From: Nymphaea colorata
Lineage: Eukaryota; Streptophyta; Magnoliopsida; Nymphaeales; Nymphaeaceae
Direction: 5' to 3'
Assembly (NCBI RefSeq): GCF_008831285.2
Contig: NC_045144.1
Coordinates: forward strand, 2,110,001-2,174,000
DNA: 64,000 nt
Shown: positions 22,940 through 33,700 of the stretch, piece after piece
How the letters are laid out: each line of letters starts with the position of its first letter
Numbering within the stretch: the stretch's first letter is position 1
Translations under genes and position numbers: made by a program
Notes under the pieces: model-generated
What the model was told of the DNA's origin: nothing
Seen by the model: the letters and a program-made list of their open reading frames with translations, nothing else
Database searches by the model: none

Positions 22940-24180
22940 AAAACAGGTTATGCTTATACGATCCTGACATCTCTCATGCGCAGTGGCTATCTTTGACCAT
23001 CCAATGGCTTGTTGACAATCCCAGTTGAGCTACAGTTCCTCGATGGATATTCATCTTCATCGCCCACACCTTCCAGTGTGTCTTGGAGGAGGTCCACTAC
23101 ACGGAACTCCGCAAAGGTACTGTTCTCAAACATGTTTTGGCAAATCCATCTTGATAAGACACAATTTGATAGCATTGGTCAATTTTACATGAATGTGATA
23201 ATGTTATGAAAAGGTTTGAAAAGAAAAAACATATTGTCCATCACTTTCATATGAAGATTACTTTGGGTGCATGTGAGCACAATATGCTTAGCTTATGTGG
23301 TTGTGGTAAAAGTTTGAGACCACCATGCATACAATTCTCAAATGCAGATAAAAATGGGGCATTATACAGTGGGTCAACAAAAAGACTCCAAAGATATTGT
23401 CCGATGCTATTTGCCTAACCATGTTGCAGACTGTTGTTCAAGGTAATCCACGAATAGGCATGGTTGACATTTTATGAGTGAATCCCAATGCAACATCTTG
23501 GGTTGAAAATCTCACGAAATCAGAAAGAGGTGGGCTGGCTCTTGAAGTCGTGATTCAGAGACGTCCTTGAAAAAATAAAGGTGATGCTTGGATAACTGGC
23601 AGGACTATTGCTTGGCTGTGATGATTGACGAGACACGTTGTATTCCATATGATATTCAACAAATTTAGGAAAGACTGGAATTTTTGTGTGTCTTAGATCA
23701 GTCAATATAGTTGTTATCATCATCTATGGGAAATATTGCAAAAGGAATGCTGAAAGCGTATCTTATTTTGGTAGGAAGCAGTTAACTTCCTTGGGTTCAA
23801 TACTACTGGCTATAGGGCATTGTTTTGCACCTTTGAAGTGCCCACATCATTAAATGAATCTATACTATATACACCAATAAGATGTTGTGAGAGAGCAATA
23901 ATAAGGGGCCACAGTGGTTCTTTATTCAGTGCCATTGGATCATGTTTTTGAGGAAATCGTGTAGCTCGGGGTACAGGAGCATCATTTGAAATCACATGGA
24001 CCGACCATTAAATGGAATGTTTAGAATTGCAGGATTATACTAGTGTGGTGGTCGAAAATTATCAACTCCATGATAATTCGAGGCCCATTCATCGGATGGA
24101 GAAATGAACGGTATGTTGTCGCCCTTGCAACATTCGTTGCAGAAATATGAAGTTTGCAGCAAATTTGAGTATCCTTGAAG
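22940..24180 (+). pseudogene. Captured RNA polymerase IV/V largest-subunit segment, unit A
   Basis: The part from about 23520 to 24170 reads, across several frameshifts, as the C-terminal end of the RPB1 domain 5 region of NRPD1/NRPE1, the largest subunits of the plant RNA polymerases that direct siRNA production and DNA methylation. Signals include LALEVVIQR, KNKGDAWITG, a degenerate IPYDIQQI and TTGYRALFCTFEVP. The upstream part (from LCLYDPDISHAQW near 22950) is presumably earlier sequence of the same gene, but I cannot verify it. Amber TAG at 23666-23668 replaces the Gln after QQI and is shared by all units with this region. No intron-like interruption is visible, suggesting capture of spliced RNA. 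Confidence 0.6.
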
Positions 24181-24241
24181 GGGGCATAACAAGAAAGACT
24201 CACACGTTGTGGACAAATTGTTTTCTTGAAGGGGAGAGTAT

Positions 24242-24295
24242 TGTTAGACACCAGATTGAGGATCTCGGGTCGGGTCCAGATTGACCCATTAACGT
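24242..24295 (+). repeat. Array LTR 2 (5' fragment only)
   Basis: TGTTAGACACCAGATTGAGG to about CCCATTAAC. It then jumps directly to sequence that lies about 300 bp inside the other units (GGGTTCTGTACATGG). The deletion removed the TATA box, the LTR end and the primer site. Confidence 0.8.
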
Positions 24296-24984
24296 GGGTT
24301 CTGTACATGGTTAGTCACACAAACCAAGCAGCAACGATAGCATCGGCCCCTCGAAGACGAAGAAAAGGCTAAGCGGACTTCCATTGGTTGGAGTTTTACA
24401 GCACCAACAACAAGCCCCTTAGTGACGAGCTCGTGAAGTGAGAGATTACATGTAGCACAGAAGAGAACCTGTAGGTGAAGGGCCAAAACATCACTGATGT
24501 TGATAAAAATGGCTTGGGCCAGTTCTTACGATGTGTCAATGGGATCTTCACTGACCGACCTTACCAACTCATGATAGAGGATCCAATAGTCGATACTAGA
24601 GAGCAGCGCTTAGGCGATGGGGGTGTGTTCACTCAGTCCACCATGGAATACACCCTTGTCGTATCATGATCATTAAACAGACAAGTGGTAAAATGCACTG
24701 ATACTTCACAAGAGGAGTTATCGATAGAGTGCCAAGCCTCTCTAACTGCATTCTTATGCATGGATGGGAGGCAGGTAATGCATCCATGGAAACCCCCATG
24801 GGTGAAAGTCAAGAATAGCCAAAGGGAATTTGTGGGTGAAAGTCAAGAATAGCCAAAGGGAATTTGAGGACTCATGGTCGGTGATGCAAGGAAAAAGACA
24901 GCAGACCTGGATTCGAGAAAAACAGAGGGTGAAGGAGACAAAAAATTAGACGAATAACTCTGGTACAAGTAATAAAAATAGGTT

Positions 24985-26236
24985 ACGCTTATACAATCTT
25001 GACATCTCTCATGTGCAATGGCCATCTCTGACCGTCCAGCGGCTTGTTGACAACCCTAGTTTTGCTACAGTTCATCAACGGAGATTCATCTTCGTCACAC
25101 ACACCTTCCATAGTGTCTTGGAGGAGGTCGACTATACAGAACGCCGCAAAGGTACTATTGTCAAACTTGTTGGGCAAATCCATCTTGATAAGACACAATT
25201 TGATAGCATTAGCCATAAAATTAGTGACATTCTACGTGAATGTGAAAACATCATGAAAATGTTTGAAAAGAAAAATCATATTGTCCATCACTTTCATATG
25301 ATTGCTTTGGATGCTTGTGAGCACTATAGGCTTGGCCTGCGTGGTTGTGGTAACAATTTGAGGCCACCATGCAAGCAGTTCTCAAATGCAAATAAAGATG
25401 GGTCATTATACAGTGGTTGCAGCAAAAAGACTGTAAAGATATTGTCCAAAGCTATTTGCCCAACCTTGTTGTAGATCGTGGTTCAAGGTGATCCACGAAT
25501 AGACATGGCTAACATTTTACGAGTGAATCTCAATGCAACATCTTGAGTTGAAAATCCCACAAAATCAGAAAGTGGTGAGCTGGCTCTTGAAGTGGTGATT
25601 TAGGGAAGTGCTTGGAAAAATAAAGGTGATGTTGGAATAACTGGCATGGACTGTTGCTTGGCCATGATGATTTATGAGGCACGTTGTATTCCATATGGCA
25701 TCTAGCAAATTTAGGAAAGAATGAAAATTTTGTGTGCCTTGGATGAGTCAATCCAGACATCATCATCATCTATGGGAAATGTTGCAAAAGGAGTGTTGAA
25801 AAAGCATTTTATTTTAGTGGGAAGCAACACGTTTGGTACTGGTAACCTCCTTGGCATCAATACTACTAGCTATAAGGCATTGTTTTGCACCTTTGAAGTG
25901 TCCACACCATTTAATGAATCTATACTATATACACCAATAAAATGTTGTGAGAGAACAACAGAAAGGGGTCACAATGGTTCTCTCAGTGCCATTAGATTAT
26001 GTTTTTGGGGAAAGCGTGTAGCTCGGGGTATAGGAGCATCATTTGAAATCACATGGTCCGACCATCAAATAGAGTGTTCGGAATTGCAGGATTATGCTAG
26101 TGAGGTGGTCGAAGATTATCAAGTTTTTGATAATTCGGGGTCCGTTCCATCAAATGGGAAAAAGAAAAACATGTTATCGTCCTTGCAGCATTCATTGCAG
26201 AAATCTGAAGTTTGTAGCAAATTTGAGAATCCTTGA
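24985..26236 (+). pseudogene. Captured RNA polymerase IV/V largest-subunit segment, unit B
   Basis: One of the best-preserved copies. 25013-25474 is open for 153 codons (QIHLDKTQFDSI, IVHHFHMIALDACEH, LRPPCKQFSNANKDG). 25721-26236 is open for 171 codons and reads VAKGVLKKHFILVGSN, INTTSYKALFCTFEVS, ESILYTPIKCCERTTERG and WGKRVARGIGASFEITW. This tracks the KGVLKEHLIL ... GFNTGGYKAL ... FTPRKCFERAAEK ... WGK-VG-TGS-F segment known from NRPD1/NRPE1. The shared stop lies at 25712-25714, with a second stop nine bases earlier that is also in unit C. The end runs into a 34-bp direct duplication (26226-26300). Confidence 0.65.
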
Positions 26237-26300
26237 AGGGGGCATAACCAGAAAGGCTCACATCTTGAAGGGGGCATAACCAGAAAGGCTCACATCTTGA
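26226..26300 (+). repeat. 34-bp direct duplication at the unit B/C junction
   Basis: CTTGAAGGGGGCATAACCAG with its following bases (34 bp in all, to GGCTCACAT) is repeated head to tail, followed at once by the truncated unit C. It marks the recombination or repair junction between two array units. Confidence 0.85.
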
Positions 26301-26303
26301 AGG

Positions 26304-27320
26304 GATTCATGACATGCTACGTGAATGTGAAAACGTCATGAAAAAGTTTGAAAAGAAAAAACATATTGTCCATCACTTTCGTGTGAAGATTGTTTTGGAT
26401 GCTTGTGAGCACTAAAGGCTTGGCCTGCATCGTTGTGGTAACAGTTTGAGGCCACCATGCATACGATTCTCAAATGCAGATAAAAATGGGGCATTATACG
26501 GTGGCTACAGCAAAAAAACTCTAAAGCTATTGTCGAAAGTTATTTGCCCAGCCTTGTTATTGGGTGTGGTTCTAGATGATCCACAAATAGACATGGTTAA
26601 CATTTTACGTACAAATCCCAATGCAACGTCTTGGGATCAAAATCCCATGAAACCAGAAAGAGGTGAGCTGGCTCTTGAAGTGGTGATTCAGAGAAGTGCT
26701 TGGAAAAGTAAAGGTGATGCTTGGTTAACTGACATGGGACTATTGCTTGGCCGTGATGATTGATGAGGCATGTTGTATTCCATATGGTATTTAGCAAATT
26801 TAGGAAAAACTGGAAATTTTGTGTGCCTTGGATAAGTCTATCCATAGGTCATCATCATCTATGGGAAATGTTGTAAAAGGAGTGCTGAAAGAGCACCTTA
26901 TTTTGGTGGGAAGTAGCATGTCTAGTACTGGTAACTTCTTTGCGTTTAATACTACTGGCTATAAGACATTGTTTTGCACATTTGAAGTACTCACAACATT
27001 AAATGAGTCTATACTATATACACAAATAAAATGTTGTGAGAGAACAACAGAATGGAGTAGAGTGGTCCTTTATTCAGTGCCATTATATCATGTTTTTGGA
27101 GAAACTGTGTAGCTCGGGGTACAGGAGTATCGTTTGAAACCACCTGTTCAGACCATCAAATGAAGTTCTTAGAATTGCAGGATTATACTAGTGAGGTGGA
27201 CGAAGATTTTCAACTCTTTGATGATTCAGAGCCTGTTTCATCAGATGGAAAAATGAACAATATGTATCATCCTTGTAGCATTCATTGCAAAAATATGGAG
27301 TTTGCAGCAAGTTTGAGTAT
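26304..27320 (+). pseudogene. Captured RNA polymerase IV/V largest-subunit segment, unit C
   Basis: Joined directly to unit B without LTR; it starts mid-segment at ATTCATGACATGC. 26446-26763 is open for 105 codons (GELALEVVIQRSAWKSKGDA). 26819-27112 is open for 97 codons (KGVLKEHLILVGSSM, FNTTGYKTLFCTFEVL). Shared stop at 26801-26803. Ends with the common tail and polypurine tract before LTR 3. Confidence 0.6.
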
Positions 27321-27370
27321 CCTTGAAGGGGAAAAATAAGTAAGGCTCACACCTTAAGGACAATTTGTTT

Positions 27371-27388
27371 TCTTGAAGGGAAGAGTAT
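27371..27388 (+). other. Polypurine tract before LTR 3
   Basis: TCTTGAAGGGAAGAGTAT directly precedes the LTR. The same tract, AAGGGGAGAGTA, precedes LTR 2 (ending about 24240) and LTR 4 (ending about 29540). Confidence 0.7.
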
Positions 27389-27599
27389 TGTTAGACACCA
27401 GATAGGGGATCTTGGTTCGGGTCCATTGGACTGAACCATTAACCTCTATAAATAGGATCCGTAGATCTGGTTTATCACATAAGTTATAGGGCATTCCTTT
27501 GGGAGGAGAAACCCTAATTTGGAGATTAGGGTTGAGTGTGTGCATGGAGTTAGGGATTTATTTCTTGTAATGGCTCATCAAGGTTAGCAGTGGCTAACA
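27389..27599 (+). repeat. Array LTR 3 (complete, 211 bp)
   Basis: Starts TGTTAGACACCAGATAGGGG and ends GTGGCTAACA. TATAAATA at 27447-27454. Preceded by the polypurine tract and followed by a well-preserved primer site. Confidence 0.85.
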
Positions 27600-27900
27600 A
27601 TGGTACCAGAGCCAGTCGTCTTTCTCAGTAAACCAAACCACCACTTCACGCTGTTTGCTTGTGAAGATGAGGATCTCGTAGCTCTTGAATCCTTCTGCAA
27701 GCAATTGGATGAAGAGCACCAAATGATGCACAATTTCATGGAGGCGATGGAAAGGAATATTGGGAAGATCGAGTAGTCCCAGAAATCCTTGGATAAGCGA
27801 TTGAAAACGATAATGGCCTAGCAAAAGGATTTTAAAGGCCTATTGGAACAATTGCTCAACAGGGTAGACGGTAGGAAGAATGGAATAAAAAATAGCTTAA
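27600..27900 (+). pseudogene. Gag-like N-terminal frame, array unit D
   Basis: Second copy of the gag-like start, with extra point mutations and an earlier stop (GAGTAGTCC near 27772). It shares the amber-CAA codon at 27819-27821. Confidence 0.55.
27601..27613 (+). other. Primer-binding site, array unit D
   Basis: TGGTACCAGAGCC one base after LTR 3. Only one base differs from the standard tRNA-Met primer site. Confidence 0.8.
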
Positions 27901-28235
27901 AGGTTTTGTCCAAGTAGCAACGATAGCATCGGCCTCTCGAGATGAAGAAACAGGTAGGACGGACTTCCACCGGTTGGGGTTTTACAGTACAAACAACAAG
28001 CCCCTTGGTGATGAGCTCATGAAGTAAGAGACTATGAGAAGCACAGAGGAGGACCTGCAGGTAAAGGGCAAAAACATCACTGATGTTGACAAAAATGGCT
28101 TGGTCGAGTTCTTACGGCGTAACAATGGGATCTTCACTAGCTGACCTTGCCCACACGTGATGGAGGGTGGAATAGTCAATATTGGTGAGCACTACTTATA
28201 AAATCCAGACATCTCTCATGTGACCCTAATACAAG

Positions 28236-29478
28236 TAACAAAAACAGGTTGTGCTTATACAATCTAGACATCTCTCATGTACAACGGCCATCTCTGACCA
28301 TTCAACGGCTTGTTGACAAGCCCAGTCGGGCTGCAGTTCCTCGACGAAGAATTATCTTAGTCACCTACTCCTTCCAAGGCATCTTGGAGGAGGTCAACTA
28401 CATGGAACGCCACAAAGGTACTGTTTGTGAACTTGTTGGGCAAATCCATCTTGATAAGATGTAATTTGATAGCATTGGTCATAAGATTCATGACATTCTA
28501 GGTGAATGTGAAAACGTCATGAAAAGGTTTGAAAAGAATAAACATATTGTCAATCACTTTCATATGAAAATTGCTTTGAATGATTGTGAGCACTCTAGGC
28601 TTGGCTTGCGTGGTTGTTCTAGTAGTTTGAGGCCACCATGCATACGATTCTCAAATGCAGATAAAAATGAGGCATTATACAATGGTTGTAGCAAAAAGAC
28701 TAAAGATATTGTCCAAACCTATTTCCCCAACCTTGTTGTTGACTGTAGTTCAATAGACATGGTTAACATTTTACATGCAAATCCCAATGCAACGTCTTGG
28801 GTTGAAAATCCTACAAAACCAAAAAAAGGTGAGTTGGCTCTTGAAGTGGTTATTCAGAGAAGTGCTGGGAAAAACAAAGGTGATACTTGGATAACTGACA
28901 TGGACTATTGCTTGGCCATGATAATTAATGAGGCACGTTGTATTCCATATGGTATTCAACAAATTTAGGAAAGACTGAAAATTTTTTGTGCCTTGAATCA
29001 GTCTATCCAAAGGTTATCATCATCTATGGGAAATGTTGCAAAAGGAGTACTGAAAGAGCACCTTATTTTGGTGGGAAGTAGCATGCCTGGTACTGGTCAC
29101 TTCCTTGGCTATAAGGCATTTTTTTGCACCTTTGAAGTGTCCACACCATTAAATGAATCTATACTATATACATCAATAAAATATTATGAGAAAGCAGTAG
29201 AAAGGGGTCACAGTGGTTTTTTATTCAGTGCCATTAGATCATGTTTTTTGGGGAAAGCATGTAGCTCGAGGTACAGGAGCATAATTTGAAATTACATGGA
29301 CCGACCATCAAATGAGTGTTCAAAATTGCAGGATTATACAAGTGAGGTGGTCGAAGATTATCAGCTCTTTGATAATTTGGGGCCCGTTTCATCAGATGGG
29401 GAAATAAACAGTATGCTATCGTCCTTTGAGCATTCATTGCAGAAATCTGAAGTTTGTAGCAAATTTGAGTATCCTTGA
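28236..29478 (+). pseudogene. Captured RNA polymerase IV/V largest-subunit segment, unit D
   Basis: 28519-28968 is open for 149 codons and gives the cleanest view: VENPTKPKKGELALEVV, then GDTWITDMDYCLAMII and ARCIPYGIQQI before the shared amber at 28966-28968. After the stop, 28993-29289 continues (MGNVAKGVLKEHLIL), with a small in-frame loss around GHFLGYKAFF compared with units B and C. The NRPD1/NRPE1 match is by motif order and spacing; a database comparison would settle which paralogue was the source. Confidence 0.65.
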
Positions 29479-29541
29479 AGGGGGCATAACAAGAAAGGCT
29501 CACACCTTGAGGACAAGGTGTTTTCTTGAAGGGGAGAGTAT

Positions 29542-29712
29542 TGTTAGACATAAGATTGGGGATCTCGGGTCAGGTCCATTGGACTGACCATCAACCTCTA
29601 TAAATAGGGTCTGTATATCGGGCTTATCGCATAAGTTATTAGGGCTGAGTGTGTGCATGGAGTTTGGGGTTTATCTCTTGTAAGGGCTCTTCAAGGTTAG
29701 CAGTGGCTAACA
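29542..29712 (+). repeat. Array LTR 4 (171 bp, internally deleted)
   Basis: Starts TGTTAGACATAAGATTGGG and ends GTGGCTAACA. TATAAATA at 29599-29606. About 40 bases shorter than LTR 3, missing the GGGAGGAGAAACCCTAAT part. Confidence 0.85.
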
Positions 29713-30000
29713 ATGGTGGTCGTCTTTCTTGCCAAACCAAACCACCACTTCACGCTATCCACTTGTGAGGAGGAGGATCATGCAGCTCTTGAATCCTTCT
29801 GCAAGCAATTGGATGAAGAGCACCAAATGATGGACAATTTCTTGGAAGCGATGGAAAAGAATATTGGGAAGATCAAGTAATCTTGGAAATCCATGGATAA
29901 GTGATTGGGAATGATAATGGCCTAGCAAAAGAATTTCAAGGGCCTACTGGAACAGTTGCTCAATAGGGTAGACGGTAGGAAGAACGAAATTTAAAATAGC
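29713..30000 (+). pseudogene. Gag-like N-terminal frame, array unit E
   Basis: Third copy. The primer site is partly deleted (ATGGTGGTCGTC). Additional stops occur, and it shares the amber-CAA codon at 29923-29925. Confidence 0.55.
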
Positions 30001-30644
30001 TCAAGGGTTCTGTACATGAATAGTCACACAAACCAAGCAACAACGATAGCGTCGGCCCCTCGAGACAAAGAAAAGGCTAGGCCGTACTTCCACTGGTTGG
30101 AGTTTTACAGCACAAACAACAAACCCCATGGTGATGAGCTCGTGAACCAAGAGATTACGAGAAGCACAAAGGAGGACAAGGGCCAAAACATCACTGATGT
30201 TGATAAAAATAGCTAGGGCCAGTTCTTACGGCGTGACAATGGGATCTTCACTGACCAACCTTGCCAACTCATGATGGACAGTGCGATAATTGATACTGGT
30301 GAGCACTGCTTAGGCGATGGGGGTGTGTGCGCTCAGTCCACCATAGAATACACCCTTGTCGTATTGCCATCATTAAATAGGCAAGTTGAAAAATCCCCTG
30401 ATCCTCCGCAGGAGGCGTTATCGATAGAGTGCCAGGCTACTCTAGCTGCATCCTTACGCAAGGATGGAAGGCTGGTAATGCATCCATGGAAACCCCTAAG
30501 GGTGAATGGCATGAATAGCCAACAAGAATTTGAAGACCTGTGGTTGGTGATGCAAGGAACAAAACAGTAGACCAGGATTCGAGAAAGACAAAAGGAGAAG
30601 GAGAAGGAAACAGAAAATGAGGTGCATGACTTTAGTACAAGTAA

Positions 30645-31062
30645 TAAAAATAGGTTATTCATATAGAAACCTAACATCTCTCATGTGCAATGGCCATCTC
30701 TGACCGTTCAGTGGCTTGTTGACAACCCCAGTCGAGCTATAGTTCTTCGACGGAAATTCATCTTTGTCGCCCACACCTTCTAGGTCGTCTTGGAGGAGAT
30801 CGACTACACAAAACGCCATAAAGGTACTGTTCTCGAACTTGTTGGGCAAATTCATCTTGATAAGATGCAATTTCATAGTATTGGTTGTAAGATTAATGAC
30901 ATTCTACGTGAAAACGTCATGAAAAGGTTTGAAAAGAAAAAATATATTGTTCATTACTTTCATATGAAGATTGCTTTGGATGCTTGTTAGCACTTTAGGC
31001 TTGTCCTGCGTGGTTATGGTAACAGTTTGAAGATGCGTATGATTTTCAAATGCAGATAAATA
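30645..31062 (+). pseudogene. Captured segment, unit E (3' truncated)
   Basis: Carries only the upstream part (QWPSLTVQWLVDN-like, QIHLDKMQFHSIG, IVHYFHMKIALDAC). It breaks off near 31035-31062 inside the CSNADK-type region. The RPB1-like end, tail and right LTR are missing, so the array has no visible right-hand target duplication. Confidence 0.55.
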
Positions 31063-32326
31063 CACATGTAAGTCAAATGCCTTCATCTACTACTTTTCAA
31101 ATCAATGTCATTTTTACAAACTTCCATATATGTGTATATGTGATGGTAAATACACATGTATGTGCATTTCTTTCTATCCCCCTTTCTTTCTTTCTTTCTT
31201 TTAAAAGCTTCCTTTTCCTCTTCTACTTAAGTTAAGACTTCATTTTCAAAAGCTTATACAAATATGTATACATACATATAGAGAATATGTATCTCCTCCT
31301 ATTTCAAAATCTTCCATTTAAAGATCTTTGAAATCTCTTTCTCTATCTCTCTTTCTTCCTATAGGAATATTTCACCTTCTCCATCCTTTCAAATATTTTC
31401 TCCCATGGTTTAAGATCATTTTTATTTACCGACTTCACTAAGACAAAAAATCAAGTAATGACCCAATATTGAATTCATGTTTTATGGTCTACAACCCCAA
31501 TCCATTTTCAAAAACTTTTCATTCTTAGATGTATGTTATGATAGGAATGTCTTATATGAATGTTGTGATAGGAATGTCTTATTTTCTTCCAATCATGTAG
31601 GATCAATGCATTCATGCATCCACAATCACTTAATATCACTTATGATCACAAGTACCTCTCCAAAAAAATTTAAACAAGATGAGATGAAGCTCTAACTAGG
31701 TAGTAACCGAATCAGAGCAAAATCTCAAACCTACTTAAAATTTTAAGAAAACACTAGTGATTTCAAAATGGTTTCTTAAACTTTTCAAATGGTCTTTACA
31801 AAGATTTTTCAATTCTACTTTTCCCTAAAATATTTCACATTCTCAAAATGATTCTTCAAGAACCTTTTCAAAAGTTTGAAACATCATACTTCCAATATTT
31901 TTCTACACCGCATATAGAATGGAAAAGATGTTCAAGCCAAAGTGAAATGCATTAATGATGAACATAACACTTGGGTTGATTACCCCCGGTAAAGGCACCG
32001 GGAACGGTCGATCCTCGTACCAATGGTAGAGTCCATTTCTCTCATTTTCAAAATAAAAACTCATTTTTCTGGAGCACTCCAAATACCAAAAATTTTAGGG
32101 ATGCGAACAAGGACCTAACTGTACAGAAAAAGAAATTGAGACACATGAATACTAGAAAACAATAATTGTAGCTATCAGCACCTGGTTACAATATTAGAAA
32201 AGAGCACCAAAATGGTAATCAGTAGCACTGCAGGTTCATCATTTAACAATAGAAGTTTTTAGTCTTTCTGTAGTAGTTCATAAACTTTTGATACAATATG
32301 GATGAAAGCATGAAAATTACCACAAA

Positions 32327-32411
32327 CCCCTACATCTTTCACTATACACATTTCCATAACCTCAACATATATCCACACTGCCAACACGAGAGTGATCCCG
32401 AGGAAAAAGAT
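32327..32411 (-). other. Isolated exon-like segment, membrane span
   Basis: Minus strand between TTTTACTGCAG and a GTAATT donor. It reads FFLGITLVLAVWIYVEV then MEMCIVKDVGVC, a single hydrophobic segment with a short tail. It could belong to the same unidentified membrane protein gene as 16929-17464, with the retroelement array inserted in an intron between them, but no direct evidence joins them. Confidence 0.2.
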
Positions 32412-32957
32412 ACCTGCAGTAAAATGAATTGAAATTATACATGACATAGGCAGCCAACAGGATAAAAGTGTTAACAAGAAACAAAAAAAAACTCCGCACT
32501 TCAAAATGGCTTAGTATACTGATCTACCCACCCACACATCTCCATCTGCTCCCAAACTTGTCGTGTTGTGTGTAAATACTGTTAGGCACGTATACAAACA
32601 AAAGAGAAAGGAAGAAAAGGTGCTGGTGCAAGTCTGGTTACTGCTGCACCTCCCTAAATCCAATTTTCAATGATGTCAAGGGTTGATTACACGTGTGCAC
32701 ATAAGACATTGTTGGATGTTTCCTAATGTGTGACAAACACACAAGTTTTATTAGGTTAGTCTTATTAACATGCAATATTTTGAAAATATCATGATGTACT
32801 CCTTACATAAAACATTGTTTGAAATGTATTTTTGTGTATGTCTCTATTTCTTGGTTTATTTTAAAGTTTTAAAGCTGTTTCGAGTTTTTATCAATATAAA
32901 AGCACAAATTATACTGAGAGATTTAGTCAATATACTTTGGTGGTAGAAAATCAAATG

Positions 32958-32958
<1 letters not shown>

Positions 32959-33043
<85 letters not shown>
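32959..33043. repeat. (AT)n microsatellite
   Basis: About 85 bases of uninterrupted TA dinucleotides. Confidence 0.95.
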
Positions 33044-33046
<3 letters not shown>

Positions 33047-33635
33047 AGAGGAAAATATTTCTAGGAAAACTATTTTGCCGTTTGATAAAAGAGGAAAATA
33101 CTTCTTTAGGATGAAAAGCTAAAGCCAAGCAAAATGCTGACATGCAAACACAAATTATAGTTCTTGTAGAACTCATAGGCGGCATAGTGCAGCGGGATTA
33201 CAAATTGGCAGTGATCTGAAGACACTAAGTAAGCATTTTTGGACAAGTGAACTTTTTATGATTGAAAAAATCAGTGAATAAAACTGGAAACCAGATTGAG
33301 GGTATTACTTTTTTAGTGCAAATCATAAAATATTTAGGCAACAAAAAAAAGTTGATAAAAAGTGTGATGGCTTTTCTTGCGATTAAGACGAAAGTTTTAT
33401 AACATCTAGAAGATGGGACAGCATCGAACCAGACAATTTGAAGATCATTGGAAATATGTTGGAGCTGAAAACTGAAGACACGTTGAAACTGCATAAGGAA
33501 ACAAGCTTAAGCAATATACAAATAAGAAAAATTAATCAAATTCAAAGATGAAAGAAATAAAACAGCTTCTCAAAACATGCAGAACTGGCACTTGACATGC
33601 AAACAGAAACATGGCTGGTGGTTATGTGTGTGCTA

Positions 33636-33700
33636 GGGCGGAGCCAAGGGGGTACCGGCAAGGGCCCTGGCCCTCCACACCCTCAATTTTTTTTAACAAT
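33636..33700. mobile_element. MITE/retroelement end fragment
   Basis: GGGCGGAGCCAAGGGGGTACC followed by GGGCCCTGGCCC resembles the GGCGGAGCCA terminus of the small hAT-type family at 1226. The other end is not seen. Confidence 0.3.

Larger units (their letters stand above)
21779..31062 (+). mobile_element. Tandem array of short-LTR gypsy-derived retroelements carrying an RNA polymerase IV/V subunit segment
   Basis: About 9.3 kb built from repeated units LTR - primer site - gag-like start - captured host-gene segment - gypsy tail - polypurine tract - LTR. LTRs begin TGTTAGACACC and end GCTAACA. The primer site TGGTAYYAGAG resembles the initiator tRNA-Met complement. Full or partial internal regions are A 21996-24241, B about 24295-26303, C about 26304-27388 (5' truncated), D 27600-29541 and E 29713-31062 (3' truncated). 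Units B and C join without an LTR; unit B lacks most of its LTR and gag start. No protease, reverse transcriptase, RNase H or complete integrase is present, so the element depends on others. The head-to-tail structure points to unequal recombination or multimeric insertion. Confidence 0.8.

Noticed and set aside
21996-31062. Interpreting the array as a functional polymerase gene cluster
   Set aside because: LTRs, primer sites and polypurine tracts separate the copies, and all carry shared stops; they are retroelement cargo.
21779-31062. CRISPR-like or satellite array
   Set aside because: Repeat units are kilobases long with LTR retrotransposon anatomy, not short regularly spaced repeats.
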